Below are positions 25,701 to 34,990 of a stretch of 64,000 nucleotides of DNA, in pieces (the first letter of the stretch is position 1; every line of letters begins with the position of its first letter). The notes under the pieces are model-generated. The model was not told the origin of the DNA and ran no database searches. It worked only from the letters and a program-made list of their open reading frames with translations. The position numbers and the translations under genes were made by a program. Source of the stretch: Escallonia rubra (taxonomy: Eukaryota > Streptophyta > Magnoliopsida > Escalloniales > Escalloniaceae); assembly GCA_033065855.1 (NCBI GenBank), contig JAVXUO010001340.1, positions 124,001-188,000 of the forward strand, written 5' to 3'.

Positions 25701-28700
25701 GAGTTGTTGACTCATCAAGTCCACTGACCATGGCGGCGGAGAAATTCCAACGCTACCCAAGAAAAAAACCAGAATTGGTCAGGATTTCAGAGAGAAATTC
25801 TAGGTTTTCTCTCATATACAGAATTTTTTTTCAATTTCCAACCTAATCCTAGAACCGAAGATCTGTAGTTCCTATCTTTCTCCTCGAACTCCCTCCTCTC
25901 TCTACCTACACTTATTCTCTCCTCCTCTAGCCGGATCCTGAGATGCTGCTTGCCAACATGAAGACGTCCCCTCCTCCGCCGGCGCCTTTTCCGCCTGCTC
26001 CTTCATTATCTCCTTCCTCTTTTCCTTTTTTTCCACCTTCGGCTTCTCCTTCGGGCTCGCCACCGCAGCGACACTTGACTCGCCACCTTGCGCGCATCTT
26101 AAGGTTGCTTTCTCATCTTCGTCTTCGATCAAGATTGGTTCAGCCATCGTTAGGTTTGCAAATTGAATTTGAGTTACGCCGACCAGAGATCTCTCTCTTT
26201 GATGGAATGTAGGGGATGGAATGTAGGGGTTTAGTGGTGGTGGTCAATAGGGCTTCAGTGGCGGGTGAAATGGTGTAATCGGCAAATTTGATGCATCTGT
26301 CAGCGTATTCTAGTCGGTTTGATCAACAAGTCAATGTCATCCACTAAAAACTAACAGAGGTGTCTTTATTTCTGAAATCTGGAGGGTAGCGAATGTAATA
26401 ACCCCAAAACTGAAGGGGTGCAAGAGTAATCTTCCCTTTCAATTATTAGCAATAATTTGCAAAGAGACAATAACCCATGAAACCTCCTTTGATAAGGTAT
26501 TTGATAAGGTATAATGGTCTGACTTGGGCAATCACCCATGAAATTACTAAAAAACAAAGCTATATCGGTGAATTGATTGAAGACGGATTGAGAACTAACT
26601 TAAGAACTTACAAAAACGAAGACTCGGATGTCTACTGGCTTAGGCCAAAGCATTAACATAAACGTAACCTCAAAAGGAGTAAATCAGAGCTCTAAATCTG
26701 AATCCAAATAAAAAAACTTACTATTAGTATATCTAGGTATATCCTAGACTTCCTCTTTTTGCACCACATATTCTCAAATCTAAATGGACAATTTACCGCA
26801 AGTTCTCAAGCCTTCAACCAATCAAGTTGACTACAAAAGCTAAGTATTGTACGAAGCTTTGCTTGTCGGGCTTGACATTACTCGATAGTCTTCTCAGAGA
26901 TTCTGCCAGAAGGCTATCTTATGAAGTAACCATGGTTCAGGTTCTAATTTTGGAAGTTTTTCTATATGCCCTTACTTGGGTCCTACCACATGTGAGTTAG
27001 AAGAAGCCCTTGACACTAAATGAGTACCTTACAGCAGTAGTTTGATGTACTCAAAAAACACTGTACCAAGGCACCTTAACACCAGTTAGTAACTGTATAC
27101 ACACGAACATCCTCTAATTTTTCATCTTACTGGGGATTGTAAAATACCAGAAAAACATACCAAACCCTAAGTTTGCAAATAGTTTGATGTACTCTAAAAA
27201 CACTGTACCAAGGCACCCAAAAAGACAAACATACTGTGTCAGGGCGCATGAACAAACTGTTCCATGCTCGTGTATTTCCACTAGCTTCTGATGTCTTCCT
27301 CTCCTCCTCCCTTTGTTGCTTGAATGTTTTTGTACCAAGACTGGCCTGCCCGACGGTCCTATAGAGTGAGTGAGAATCAAACATATTCTTCATCAAAGTA
27401 CTATGAAACTTTTCACAAAACAATGCAATGATATTTCAAGGTTACTTACTCCTGTTTGGCAGTAATGGTCTTTTGCTTTGCCGGCATAACATGCAATAAT
27501 CTGCCTTGAAATATCGAATTGTCCAACTCTTCTAATGCCCTGAATAGTAGGTTAGATGTATTAACGTTCAGTAATTAATGGATGCCAAGCACAGTGAGAT
27601 GGAGAAACCGAGACTATGTAGTGTTAGTGCATTGCAGATGCCTTTACTGATACTGTCATGATCAGTAGATTCAGGTTGATTTGTGGAGGAAGGTCTCATT
27701 TCAAACAAAGAAAATTCCACTACTTGAAGTCTCAACATAATGCAGTGCCCACGAGCATTGCTCCTCAAAGCATAAGAAATGGGCCTCATGGAGGTTACAC
27801 ATATTAACCCTAAAAGTTTAGACCTCTAACCGGGCAAGAAATACCTAGCTGCAGATTCTGGGAGAGTATAAAGAACATAAGCAAATCCCTTTGATCGTCT
27901 TGTTTCTTTATCGACGACAAGATGGACCTGTGACACATTACCAAGTTTGCTAAAATGCTCTTCCAGCTCATCCTCGCTGAACAAAAACAGAAGTATCAGA
28001 GCAATCAAATATATAACTCAAAAACAAAAAAGTAGTAAAGTCAACCAAGATAAATATCTAGCAGCTTGAACCATTGACAAAATTGAATTCATTTGAGTGT
28101 GGAATGCATGATAGGGAGTACACATCAGAATAGAGGAAGTTGCATACGTGGCAGTGTATGGCAGATTCCGGACGAAAAGACGACCAGTCTCTAGAACTTC
28201 TTTCTCATCTTTCAAACTAGATGATGGATCATCAGGGTCAACTACTCCGTCATCAGGTTCAGAGGAGCCCTCACCACCACCCTCTTCTGATACATCACTG
28301 TGGGGATTATCAAGTTGCCCTTCCCGATTCACTTTCTGAGCGTCTTGGCCCTCGTGATCATCACCATCACCACCACCATCATCATCGTCGTCGTCGTCAT
28401 TATCCTCACTCTCATCATCTTCGTCAGCACTTTCTGAGTCTGGCCACTCTTTCTTAACTCTACTTCTGAAGTAATCCATGTCCGAGACAGATTCATCATG
28501 ATTAAGAGATTTCTCAGCTGCTTCACTGTCTAATGAGCTACTATCGCTTTCATCCATCTTATCTACCTTAGCATCCACAGGATCCTTTTTCTTTTTGGCT
28601 TTCCCTTTGGGGTAACTTTTGTTGTCGGTAACATCTCTATTTTGGTCTGGTGTGGGGGCTGTCAACGTATCGTTAGCCCATAGCTTTGACTTGACACGAG

Positions 28701-31700
28701 GCTGCATGACCTGTAGAAACTCCTGAAGCTGTGGGTCATCAATTTCACTGTCTTTTTTACTATCTTCTTTCTTCCCTTTAGGACAATTGAGCTTTGAACT
28801 TTTGGGACCAGCAACTTTCTTTTTCTCCTCACTCAGTTTCTCTTGTTTCTTCAAAGTATGTCGACTCCATGGTCGAGGGATATTTGGATCCCCAGCCTTA
28901 CGAGCAACCTAGTTACACGCAAAGAGGGATTAGACTTACATAAATTACAACATCCATCTCCTTAAGCATGTCTGTTCTTCACTTTTTGGCATTAGAGATG
29001 AGAAGTCAATATTTAAATAAACAAAATGAGGATCACTAACCTTCGTTCTTCAAGTTAAACTTTGAACCAAATATATATCTATATCTATACTATATATAAA
29101 AGTTGGAATCCTTGAAAATCATTTTTTGGACCACAATACCCTTCTTATATTTAAAAATTACTACCTTACCATATAATTAGTATACCTAGAATCTAGATTC
29201 TTTTAACAAATCGAATTTTTCCACTACTCCTAAATGCTATAATTAGTACATGAATATCTCTCTCATTTTTCATAAAACTTATCTACATTTGGCTGTAAGA
29301 TCTGATATCATATTTGTGTACATATATGTGTGTGTCTTAAATATTGAAATTAGGTATGGCCATGCAAATGTTAGTAATTCTCTAAGCAAACTTCAAAATC
29401 TAGAGCAACTTAACTTTCTTTCTCTTCCTTTGATTGTTATGGAGTATTATCACCCTCTTTCTATTTATTTTTTGTTGTGGCTAGGATTGGAAATATGTTT
29501 TGAACATTATGCACCAATAAAATCTTGAAATTACTCATTTCACATCAGTTATTGATTAAGTACCAGCACAACCTTCTAACCAAAGGTCACTCCACCTCTT
29601 TCTTTCTCTAAAATCTGAACCGTAAAAATAAGATTAATAGAGATGGCTATCATTTTCTTTACATAGGTATCCCATTGTATGCTGATGAGCACTTGCCAAG
29701 TATATTCTGTCTTTGTTACAAGAATATACACATTCTGCCTTTGACGTGTAAATTAGTATGACTTCACTTCTTATTTACACTATACGTATAGTACCATTAC
29801 CCATTTAGACAATCTCTAATTAGATACTACATGAATGGATGGTTTTACATGTTTGTAATCAGAAATTAACTTTAAAATAATAAAAAAATTCTCTACACCA
29901 TTTTTAATGTTACCGAAAAGAGAAGAGAGCAAATTAAATTAATTTCAACTGTACAAGTCATTGTTTTTTTCTATTTATTTGTTTTCTCTTTTGGAATTGC
30001 ATCTTTTTATAACCAAAATTATATTCACCACAATACCCTTCATATATTTAAAAGTTACTACCTTACCATAATATTAATATACCTAGAATCTAGATTCTTT
30101 TAACAAATCTAATTTTTTCACTACTCATAAATGCTATAATTAGTACATGAATATCTCTCTCATTTTTCATAAAACTAAACATTAATAAAATGATGTATGT
30201 TCATTAATGTCCTCCATAACTTAATGCTTAATATAGATTAGGACATGCTTGATGATGATGATGATAACATGTTATGACATAAATAGAGCAATTAACTTCG
30301 ACCAAAAAGATTTTTGTCCTGGTGTGCGTTTGCCATTTTTGTTTGTTGTGAAAATATCTTACCCAAGGAGTACGAAAAATGTAAAAACACCTACCTTATT
30401 CGGCCGCCCTTACTCTTTGTCATAGAAAAGTAGCTAAAAGAAATTTGTCATAATTATAAACGTATACAACCATATTTTCTAACTGGATACAGAAATGATG
30501 AAAATGAAAACATAAAACCAAAATTGTAAAGGAACATAGAATTAATATTTTCCTTCAGCTTTTCTACATTTGGCTGTAAGATCTGATATCATATTTGTGT
30601 ACATATATGTGTGTGTCTTAATTGTATGACTTAAGTCTGGCCATACAAATGTTAGTAATTCTCTAAGCAAACTTCAAAATATAGAGCAACTTAACTTTCT
30701 TTCTCTTCCTTTGATTGTTATGGAGTATTATCACCCTCTTCCTATTTATTTATTGTTGTGGCTAGGATTGGAAATATGTTTTGAACATTATGCACCAATT
30801 CACATCAGTTATTAATAAAGTATCAGCATAGCCTTCTAACTAAGGGTGACTCCACCTCTTCCGTTTCTCTAAAATATGAACCTTAAAAATAAGATTGATA
30901 GAGATGGCTATCATTTACTTTACATAGGTATCCACGGTATGTTGATGAGCACTTGCCAAGTATATTCTGTCATTGTTACAAAAAAATACGCATTCTGCCA
31001 TTGACTGTGCAACTTACTATGACTTCACTTCTTATTTATCTATACGTATATTACAATTACCCATTTAGGAAATCTCTAATTAGATACTACATGAATGGAT
31101 GGTTCTACATGTTCGTAATTAGAAATTAACTTTAAAATAAAAAAAAAAATCTCTACACCATTTTTAAAGTTACCGGAAAGAGAAGAGGGAAAATTAAATT
31201 AATTTCAACTGTACAAGTCATTGTTCTTTTCAATTTATTTGTTTTCTCTTTTGGAATTGCATCTTTTTATAACCAAAATTATATTCACCACCATATCAGC
31301 AAGGGAGTAAAGGATTCATCTCTTGCCGGTAACGGGAAACTGGAGCGGTTGAAAATACCACTAAATCATTCTAGGTGACAAAATATTAGAGTAACGAGGT
31401 TGGAAGCGATTGATAATATGGTTGTTGTTTACTCTGCAGTGTATAATCCTTTTCCGTTTAAAAAGGAAAATCCTAATAACAATACCAATTATAGAAATTA
31501 GTACCGCATTTCCAAATAGATAGGTATTTTTTATGTTTTACAGGTTCGAAGTTTCTAACCTTTCATTGCTGCGAATCCTAGCAAGTAAATGTGTTAGATA
31601 CTAATCCTATAAGAACATCTTTCTCAAATTAAGTACGAAAATTATTATATAAAATAAGGTGACTAAGGACGACTATGATAAATTCACGACAACTATTGTG

Positions 31701-32397
31701 TTCATCAAGTTGGAGGAAATATTTCAAGCACGGGTCATATCTAACATCTGGATGGTGATTGCTTTACGGCGTCAGTGGTAGTTTCGTAGGGGCGTCGTTG
31801 GGTGGTAACGCCGTTGATGACCACTAATGGGTTAGGGGTAGCTTGAGTTTGGCCGGTGGTGGTTGGTGGCGACAACGTCGATTTAGATGGTGGTAGTCAA
31901 TGACGGTGGTGTTGGGTATTGTACTGCACAATTACCTTCTTCTTGTTCAGTATATAAAACCCAAATTAACAATTGAATCGTATCTTTGATTTCAATTTTC
32001 TTTGGTTTTGATCCATGGACTTTGTTAAGTGGTTGCTTAGTTGAGGGAGAATAAAGAACATCTTGCTTGTTCGGAAGATGTGAATAAGGAAGATGAACCA
32101 AAAAGACTAAGAACATCCCCTTCTTGGTAGAGACCGCCATTTTACTGCCATACTGCCATTTCACATTCCATCCATCATCCGCTACATAATGTAGCCGATG
32201 TGTATTGTACATCCTATGACTCCCAAGTCGGAGGGTATTTTTGTCAAAAAATTGTCCGCTACATAATGTAGCGGACATACTTAAAAGAAACGCAAAAAAA
32301 AAAGATCTGGACGGTCCACGGATCGCGCGTGGACGGCCAGATCGCGCTTGCAACTTAAGTTGTCAGCGCGAGCAATGGATCAGCTCCCTATACATAC

Positions 32398-32455
<58 letters not shown>

Positions 32456-34922
32456 ATAAATAATTTTATGAAGTGGTGAGAGTTTGTTAAGTTTAATGAG
32501 TTAATTTATAAATATTGAAATTGCATAGCTGAATATAATAGTGTGTATGTGTATTACTGTATTTTTTTTTAAAGTGTTGGGGCTAATTTTAATTATAATA
32601 AGTTAACAAGTGAGATTGAATCTAGCTGTCAAAAGCTATGGATGGTTCTGTTTCTGCTCAGAGAAAACAAATCAAGAACAAACAAATCCAAGCAGAACAG
32701 GAGAAGCCGCAGCTAGAATCACAGCCCAGTTAGGTCGCCGGTGACTTCTTCTTTTTCCCCCTTCTTTTTCTTCCTCTTCTCTTTCTCACCAGTCTCCTCC
32801 CTATCAGAAAAACCTAATATGCGATCTCTCTAGGGTCGTCGTCGGAGTCGCGGGTGGTCAGGTGGTCACTGGTGACTTCTTCTTCCCCCTTCTTCTTTCT
32901 CACCGGTCTCCTCTATATCGAAAAAATCTAATATGCATTCTCTCTTGGATCGTCGTCGTCGTCGTCGAGGCTCGTCGTCAAAGTCGCCAGTTGTCGCAGA
33001 TGGTCGCCGGAGGCGCCGGTGGTCACGGGTGGTTGCGAAGAGGCTACCGCCGCCGCTGCTCGCTCTCTCAGACTCTCCCCAAGACAGGATCTATGTAACT
33101 GAGGTTATTTAGAACTATTTTGTTTACGTTTTCACCCCCCAAAACTGTGGTTCTATGTTTCAACTCCCGAAAAATCTTTTGGAAATAATGTTTTTCACCC
33201 ATAAGTATCGGATCCGCACCCGAGCCGTATCCTATCCGCACCTAATCCGCACCCGGAATTCAGGAAATAAAGAAAATAAAAGGCAAAAGATGGATCCGCA
33301 TCCGTCCCGCACCCGACGCGCACCCGACCCCGGTACTTCCCCTCTTTTGAAGCACCCGTGCTTCATAGCATACTACAGATGTTAGATAGGAAGTATGGAG
33401 ATATCTTGAGTTGTTACTGCTGCCAAAAGATAAGAACCCAAGAACTAAGAACACACCTCACAAGTAATTTTGGAAGTATCCAAAAAGGAGTTGTTGAAGA
33501 ATCTGAGAGCTTCTTCAGCTTCTATTTCGCTCCGAAACCCAACAAAGCCAAACTGTCTGCTCTTACCATCTCTGAAAAAATAAACACAAACTTCAGAATG
33601 ACGAAAGAAGAGCTCTGTATTAAATGGCTATATGCGTATGCATACTATAGAGATATATGTATGCAATACAGATATTAAGTCAAGAAAAGGAATGAAGTGT
33701 TATAGTACGTGGTACGCATGAGCTTGGCATCTGTAACTTCTCCTTTTTGAGAAAAGAATTCTCTGAGACGATCCTCAGCTACATATTTTGGCAAATTCTT
33801 CACACATATTCGAGACCTTCATATCAAAGTAGAGCAGGATGTTATAATATGAGATGGCAAGCTTTTGCCATTAAGAAGGCAACAGTAATCACATTAGTGG
33901 GCAACTATTGGAATCCTACTCTTACAGAATACGAACATGCTACAAATGACAAAGAAAGCATTACCATGTATAAAGGATATCACAACAACAGTCGGATTGC
34001 ATCCATGCAAGAAAGAGCAATAGCACATAGGCACGATTGGAAAAGAACTATAAGAACAATGAACCAGACATGCTGCCAGCATCTGTACATTGAGAACCCA
34101 TGCATAATTTAAAATCGATTTTTGGTTAAATCTTTTCAAAGCCCTTCATTCCCTAACGCGAGCAAAGATAGCTGCTGACCGGTCTCATGGGCTCTTGACT
34201 CCAACCGGCTCCAGTCATCAACAAGGACGTGTTTTTCTGAGTGCAAAAATGCAATCTTGACTAGCTTTGACAGACTATACCTAGATGAGGACATCGACTC
34301 GCTGAAGACCTAATATTTAGCATTCCACACACAAATTTCTTGCTTATACCTCATGTTTATTTACTCATTGCATTTGGTTGTGAATTTACTTCTTCCACTT
34401 CTTTTGTTTCCCGCAGTCTGTTCTCATGTTTAACCCGAAAAAAACCCCAAACTAAGACCATATCTTCATGCTCACTTCATCGTGGTACATAAGGACATAT
34501 CAAGGTAACGTTATGTCGTCCAAACATACTTCCCCGTTCCATACTGTTTGCCACCTTCTTTGCGGATTCCTAAAACAGAATTCAAAGGCGCACACATTGC
34601 GGCTTTACTTGCCGTCCCTGCCCTACCTTGTCAAACGTTACTTATTCGAGTTCAATTTACTGTCCAGAAACTCAAATTACACGCCAAAAATTCACAAATG
34701 TCAATGTTTAGATGCTCAAATTATGTCATAAATGTCAAAGGCGTAACTTTCCGGTGAACTTGAGTAGTAGAGAGTCTAAATGTCTAATTTATGCAGAACT
34801 TTCCGCGGTATCTATAAATTCAACTATACCAGTGACTAAAATCAGCTTATAATCGTCGAGTGAAAAAGAGGAATTCGATTGAAGTCACACAAATTGAATT
34901 GAATTGAATTGAATACTCACAT
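10601..34922 (-). CDS. MRD1: MRD1/RBM19 nucleolar RNA-binding protein, 15 exons
   Basis: Exons: 34,922-34,921 (coding AT), 33,816-33,709, 33,571-33,457, 28,908-28,148, 27,976-27,845, 27,539-27,450, 27,358-27,235, 20,506-20,183, 18,112-18,048, 16,942-16,768, 12,899-12,795, 12,702-12,601, 12,520-12,350, 10,991-10,860, 10,774-10,601. All introns are GT-AG and phases join into 859 residues. Five RRMs: about 2-78 ([15 protein letters not shown]), 317-393 ([16 protein letters not shown]), 513-585 (VILVKNLP), 634-715 ([15 protein letters not shown]) and 733-806 ([16 protein letters not shown]). The start [12 protein letters not shown] and the end [20 protein letters not shown] are family hallmarks. 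An acidic and Ser-rich segment lies between RRM1 and RRM2. The family acts in the nucleolus on the U3/18S pre-rRNA particle. Five RRMs match yeast Mrd1; animal RBM19 has six. Confidence 0.93.
10860..10991 (-). CDS. MRD1: MRD1 exon 14, RRM5
   Basis: 44 codons: [20 protein letters not shown], then [12 protein letters not shown] and STHFYGRHL, the family signature. Confidence 0.93.
11283..11985. mobile_element. Degenerate GTGTCCGACAC-family element in MRD1 intron 13
   Basis: Starts GTGGCACGGACATGACAC, close to the TAGGTAGCACGGACAC end of better copies at 14.45 and 60.74 kb. It ends in GTGTCCACAAGTGTCC and GTTGGTGTCC motifs. Old and boundary-poor. The rest of the 1.36-kb intron shows nothing recognisable. 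Confidence 0.35.
12350..12520 (-). CDS. MRD1: MRD1 exon 13, end of RRM4 and start of RRM5
   Basis: 57 codons: [12 protein letters not shown], a Lys-rich linker, then [20 protein letters not shown]. Donor GTAATTATT. Confidence 0.9.
12601..12702 (-). CDS. MRD1: MRD1 exon 12, RRM4 middle
   Basis: 34 codons including RNP1 MGFGFVEF. Confidence 0.9.
12795..12899 (-). CDS. MRD1: MRD1 exon 11, start of RRM4
   Basis: 35 codons: [20 protein letters not shown] onward to ILSVR. Acceptor CTTGCAG, donor GTAAGC. Confidence 0.9.
12900..13567. other. MRD1 intron 10, part before the Stowaway element
   Basis: AT-rich intron sequence; no ORF resembling a protein domain and no terminal repeats seen. Confidence 0.4.
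13572..15584. mobile_element. Stowaway-like (Tc1/mariner) element in MRD1 intron 10
   Basis: Left TIR TTCCCTCCATCCCAAAATAA, right TIR (reverse complement) CTTCCTCCGTCCCACAATTA, with TA at 13,570-13,571 and 15,585-15,586. Without the nested element it is about 1.27 kb. No transposase ORF. Confidence 0.7.
14452..15196. mobile_element. MULE-like element nested in the Stowaway element
   Basis: Flanked by a perfect 10-bp repeat GATTTGAGAT (14,442-14,451 and 15,197-15,206). Ends AGGAAGCACCGACACC and, inverted, AGGTAGCACGGACACGG. The outer 150 bp carry GTGTCCGACAC motifs shared with the array at 60.7-61.8 kb. The 9-10 bp duplication suggests the MULE superfamily. Confidence 0.7.
15585..16767. other. 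MRD1 intron 10, part after the Stowaway element
   Basis: Intronic sequence without a recognised gene or element. Confidence 0.4.
16768..16942 (-). CDS. MRD1: MRD1 exon 10, end of RRM3 and linker
   Basis: Reads [12 protein letters not shown], typical of this RRM, then a variable acidic linker ending DHDRVE. The donor GTTTGA is the weakest in the gene. Confidence 0.82.
17709..17945. repeat. Tandem duplication of about 118 bp in MRD1 intron 9
   Basis: AAAGATGAACTAAA occurs at about 17,713 and 17,831, followed by GGCTGGATCCAG and, later, TCAAGCAAG in both copies. The copies differ at many positions, so the duplication is old. Confidence 0.8.
18048..18112 (-). CDS. MRD1: MRD1 exon 9, RRM3 middle
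   Basis: Encodes [20 protein letters not shown]. Acceptor TTTCAG, donor GTAAGTTTG. Confidence 0.88.
18780..18950 (+). mobile_element. Au-type tRNA-derived SINE in MRD1 intron 8, antisense
   Basis: GTGAGCCTTGGCACAAG with GTAAAGTTG (A-box region), GACCTGGAGGTCATGGGTTT (B-box region) and AGTAAGGCTGCGT match the body plan of the plant Au SINE. A short internal duplication of GAGTAAAGTTG lies between the boxes. The 3' end is decayed. Confidence 0.7.
18951..20182. other. Remainder of MRD1 intron 8
   Basis: AT-rich intron sequence with a TC-rich tract near 19,790. No element boundaries found. Confidence 0.4.
20183..20506 (-). CDS. MRD1: MRD1 exon 8, linker and start of RRM3
   Basis: 108 codons in phase 0: [18 protein letters not shown], then [20 protein letters not shown]. 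It lies alone between a 6.7-kb and a 2.1-kb intron. Confidence 0.92.
20559..20704. repeat. Tandem duplication of about 70 bp upstream of MRD1 exon 8
   Basis: GTCAACAGTGTAACAAGGTG, CCAGTGCAAAACTCT and GACAAGTATACATGTA occur twice, at about 20,560 and 20,630, only about 50 bp upstream of the exon 8 acceptor. Confidence 0.85.
21365..21425 (+). repeat. G-rich minisatellite in MRD1 intron 7
   Basis: Repeated GGGAGCGGGGGC-like units with at least six G-runs within 60 bp on the plus strand, the template strand for MRD1. Potential G-quadruplex. Confidence 0.7.
21990..22620 (+). pseudogene. L1-type LINE 3' remnant (zinc-binding RT tail)
   Basis: In shifting frames one reads [38 protein letters not shown] and, further on, [16 protein letters not shown]. 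These are characteristic of the zf-RVT domain and tail at the C-terminus of plant L1 reverse transcriptases. Several frameshifts and stops. It lies antisense to MRD1 in intron 7. Confidence 0.65.
22621..25544. other. MRD1 intron 7, middle part
   Basis: AT-rich DNA with a poly-T/poly-G run at about 24,774-24,807. No coding signal or terminal repeats recognised. Confidence 0.4.
25554..26436. mobile_element. 883-bp MULE-like element in MRD1 intron 7
   Basis: Starts GGGTAAATTTTACACTTGC; the inverted right end reads GGGAAGATTACTCTTGCACC. Flanks TTCCAATTA (25,545-25,553) and TTTCAATTA (26,437-26,445) form a 9-bp target duplication with one mismatch. The interior turns Pro/Ser-rich and GC-rich, possibly captured host sequence. 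Confidence 0.6.
26446..27234. repeat. MRD1 intron 7, exon-proximal part, with a dispersed direct repeat
   Basis: TAGTTTGATGTACTC followed by AAAACACTGTACCAAGGCAC occurs at about 27,038 and again at about 27,181, the second ending just before the donor of exon 7. Confidence 0.6.
27235..27358 (-). CDS. MRD1: MRD1 exon 7
   Basis: Reads [17 protein letters not shown] and [14 protein letters not shown] at its end, a conserved linker motif of the family. Donor GTATGTTTG. Confidence 0.88.
27450..27539 (-). CDS. MRD1: MRD1 exon 6, end of RRM2
   Basis: Reads [20 protein letters not shown], then KQKTITAKQ. Acceptor ATTCAG, donor GTAAGTAACC. Confidence 0.88.
27845..27976 (-). CDS. MRD1: MRD1 exon 5, RRM2 core
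   Basis: Acceptor TTGTTCAG. Reads [15 protein letters not shown] to [17 protein letters not shown]. Confidence 0.9.
28148..28908 (-). CDS. MRD1: MRD1 exon 4, acidic linker and start of RRM2
   Basis: Opens [17 protein letters not shown] (PRPWS is conserved in the family), then Lys-rich, [29 protein letters not shown], a run of seven Asp in a D/E/G-rich stretch, and [10 protein letters not shown]. Donor GTATGCAACT. Confidence 0.92.
29085..29135 (+). mobile_element. Possible Helitron 5' end in MRD1 intron 3
   Basis: TCTATACTATATATAAAAGT resembles the 5' terminus of plant Helitrons. No 3' hairpin plus CTRR end was located, and no Rep/helicase is present. Confidence 0.25.
29135..31290. repeat. 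Direct duplication of 0.9 and 1.26 kb in MRD1 intron 3
   Basis: ATACCCTTC onward at 29,135 recurs at 30,038 with the same order of landmarks: CTAGAATCTAGATTC, ATTTGGCTGTAAGATCTGAT, ATTGTTATGGAGTATTATCA, GAATGGATGGTT, AACCAAAATTATATTCACCA. The second copy has about 380 bp extra at 30,180-30,560. Confidence 0.85.
31291..32249. other. MRD1 intron 3, transposon-like debris
   Basis: GT-rich tract near 31,780-31,920, then a 32,180 motif CCGCTACATAATGTAGCC that resembles the next module. No gene. Confidence 0.4.
32250..32392 (+). repeat. Hairpin end module ending GGATCAGCTCCC
   Basis: Contains the perfect inverted repeat GTCCGCTACATAATGTAGCGGAC, GGACGGTCCACGG/CGTGGACGGCC, and GCAACTTAAGTTG, then GGATCAGCTCCC followed by a TA/TG/AG microsatellite. 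Same architecture as 1,630-1,726 and 39,312-39,437. Confidence 0.6.
32396..32456. repeat. (TA)n(TG)n(AG)n compound microsatellite
   Basis: Three successive dinucleotide tracts directly after the hairpin module. Confidence 0.9.
32640..33340. other. MRD1 intron 3, CT-rich and CGCACCCG-rich stretch
   Basis: A CT-rich segment is duplicated (about 32,740 and 32,875), each followed by an AATCTAATATGC-like end. At 33,208-33,340 CCGCACCCG motifs recur. No coding potential beyond chance. Confidence 0.4.
33457..33571 (-). CDS. MRD1: MRD1 exon 3, second half of RRM1
   Basis: Acceptor TTTTTTCAG. RNP1 is RQFGFVGF; ends [13 protein letters not shown], matching the NxSFxDTS motif of yeast and animal orthologues. 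Confidence 0.9.
33709..33816 (-). CDS. MRD1: MRD1 exon 2, first half of RRM1
   Basis: Starts with the G of ATG; encodes residues 2-36 and two bases of Thr37. RNP2 is ICVKNLP. Donor GTACTATAAC. Confidence 0.88.
33817..34920. other. MRD1 intron 1
   Basis: 1,104-bp intron splitting the start codon. A pentanucleotide tract (AATTG x4, about 34,891-34,914) begins within about 10 bp of the donor. Confidence 0.6.
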
Positions 34923-34990
34923 GGTTCTTTAGTTGCAGTTCCAAGCGCCGACCGTAAAGAGGAAAGAAAAAAGGCAACGACGGTAGCTAC
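34921..34990 (-). other. MRD1: MRD1 exon 1: 5' UTR ending in the first two bases of the start codon
   Basis: On the minus strand AAAGAACCAT is followed by GTGAGTATTC, a near-ideal donor. The acceptor at 33,817-33,818 (GAAG) then supplies G, giving AT|G followed by TCTCGAATATGT (SRIC). The 5' limit of this exon is unknown. Confidence 0.75.

Noticed and set aside
28221-28457. Plus-strand frame with a His run at 28.37 kb
   Set aside because: Antisense shadow of the Asp-rich segment of MRD1 exon 4.
12350-28908. RBM28/Nop4-type annotation for the RRM gene
   Set aside because: N-terminus MSRI, the PRPWS motif, [18 protein letters not shown] and five-RRM order fit MRD1/RBM19, not RBM28.
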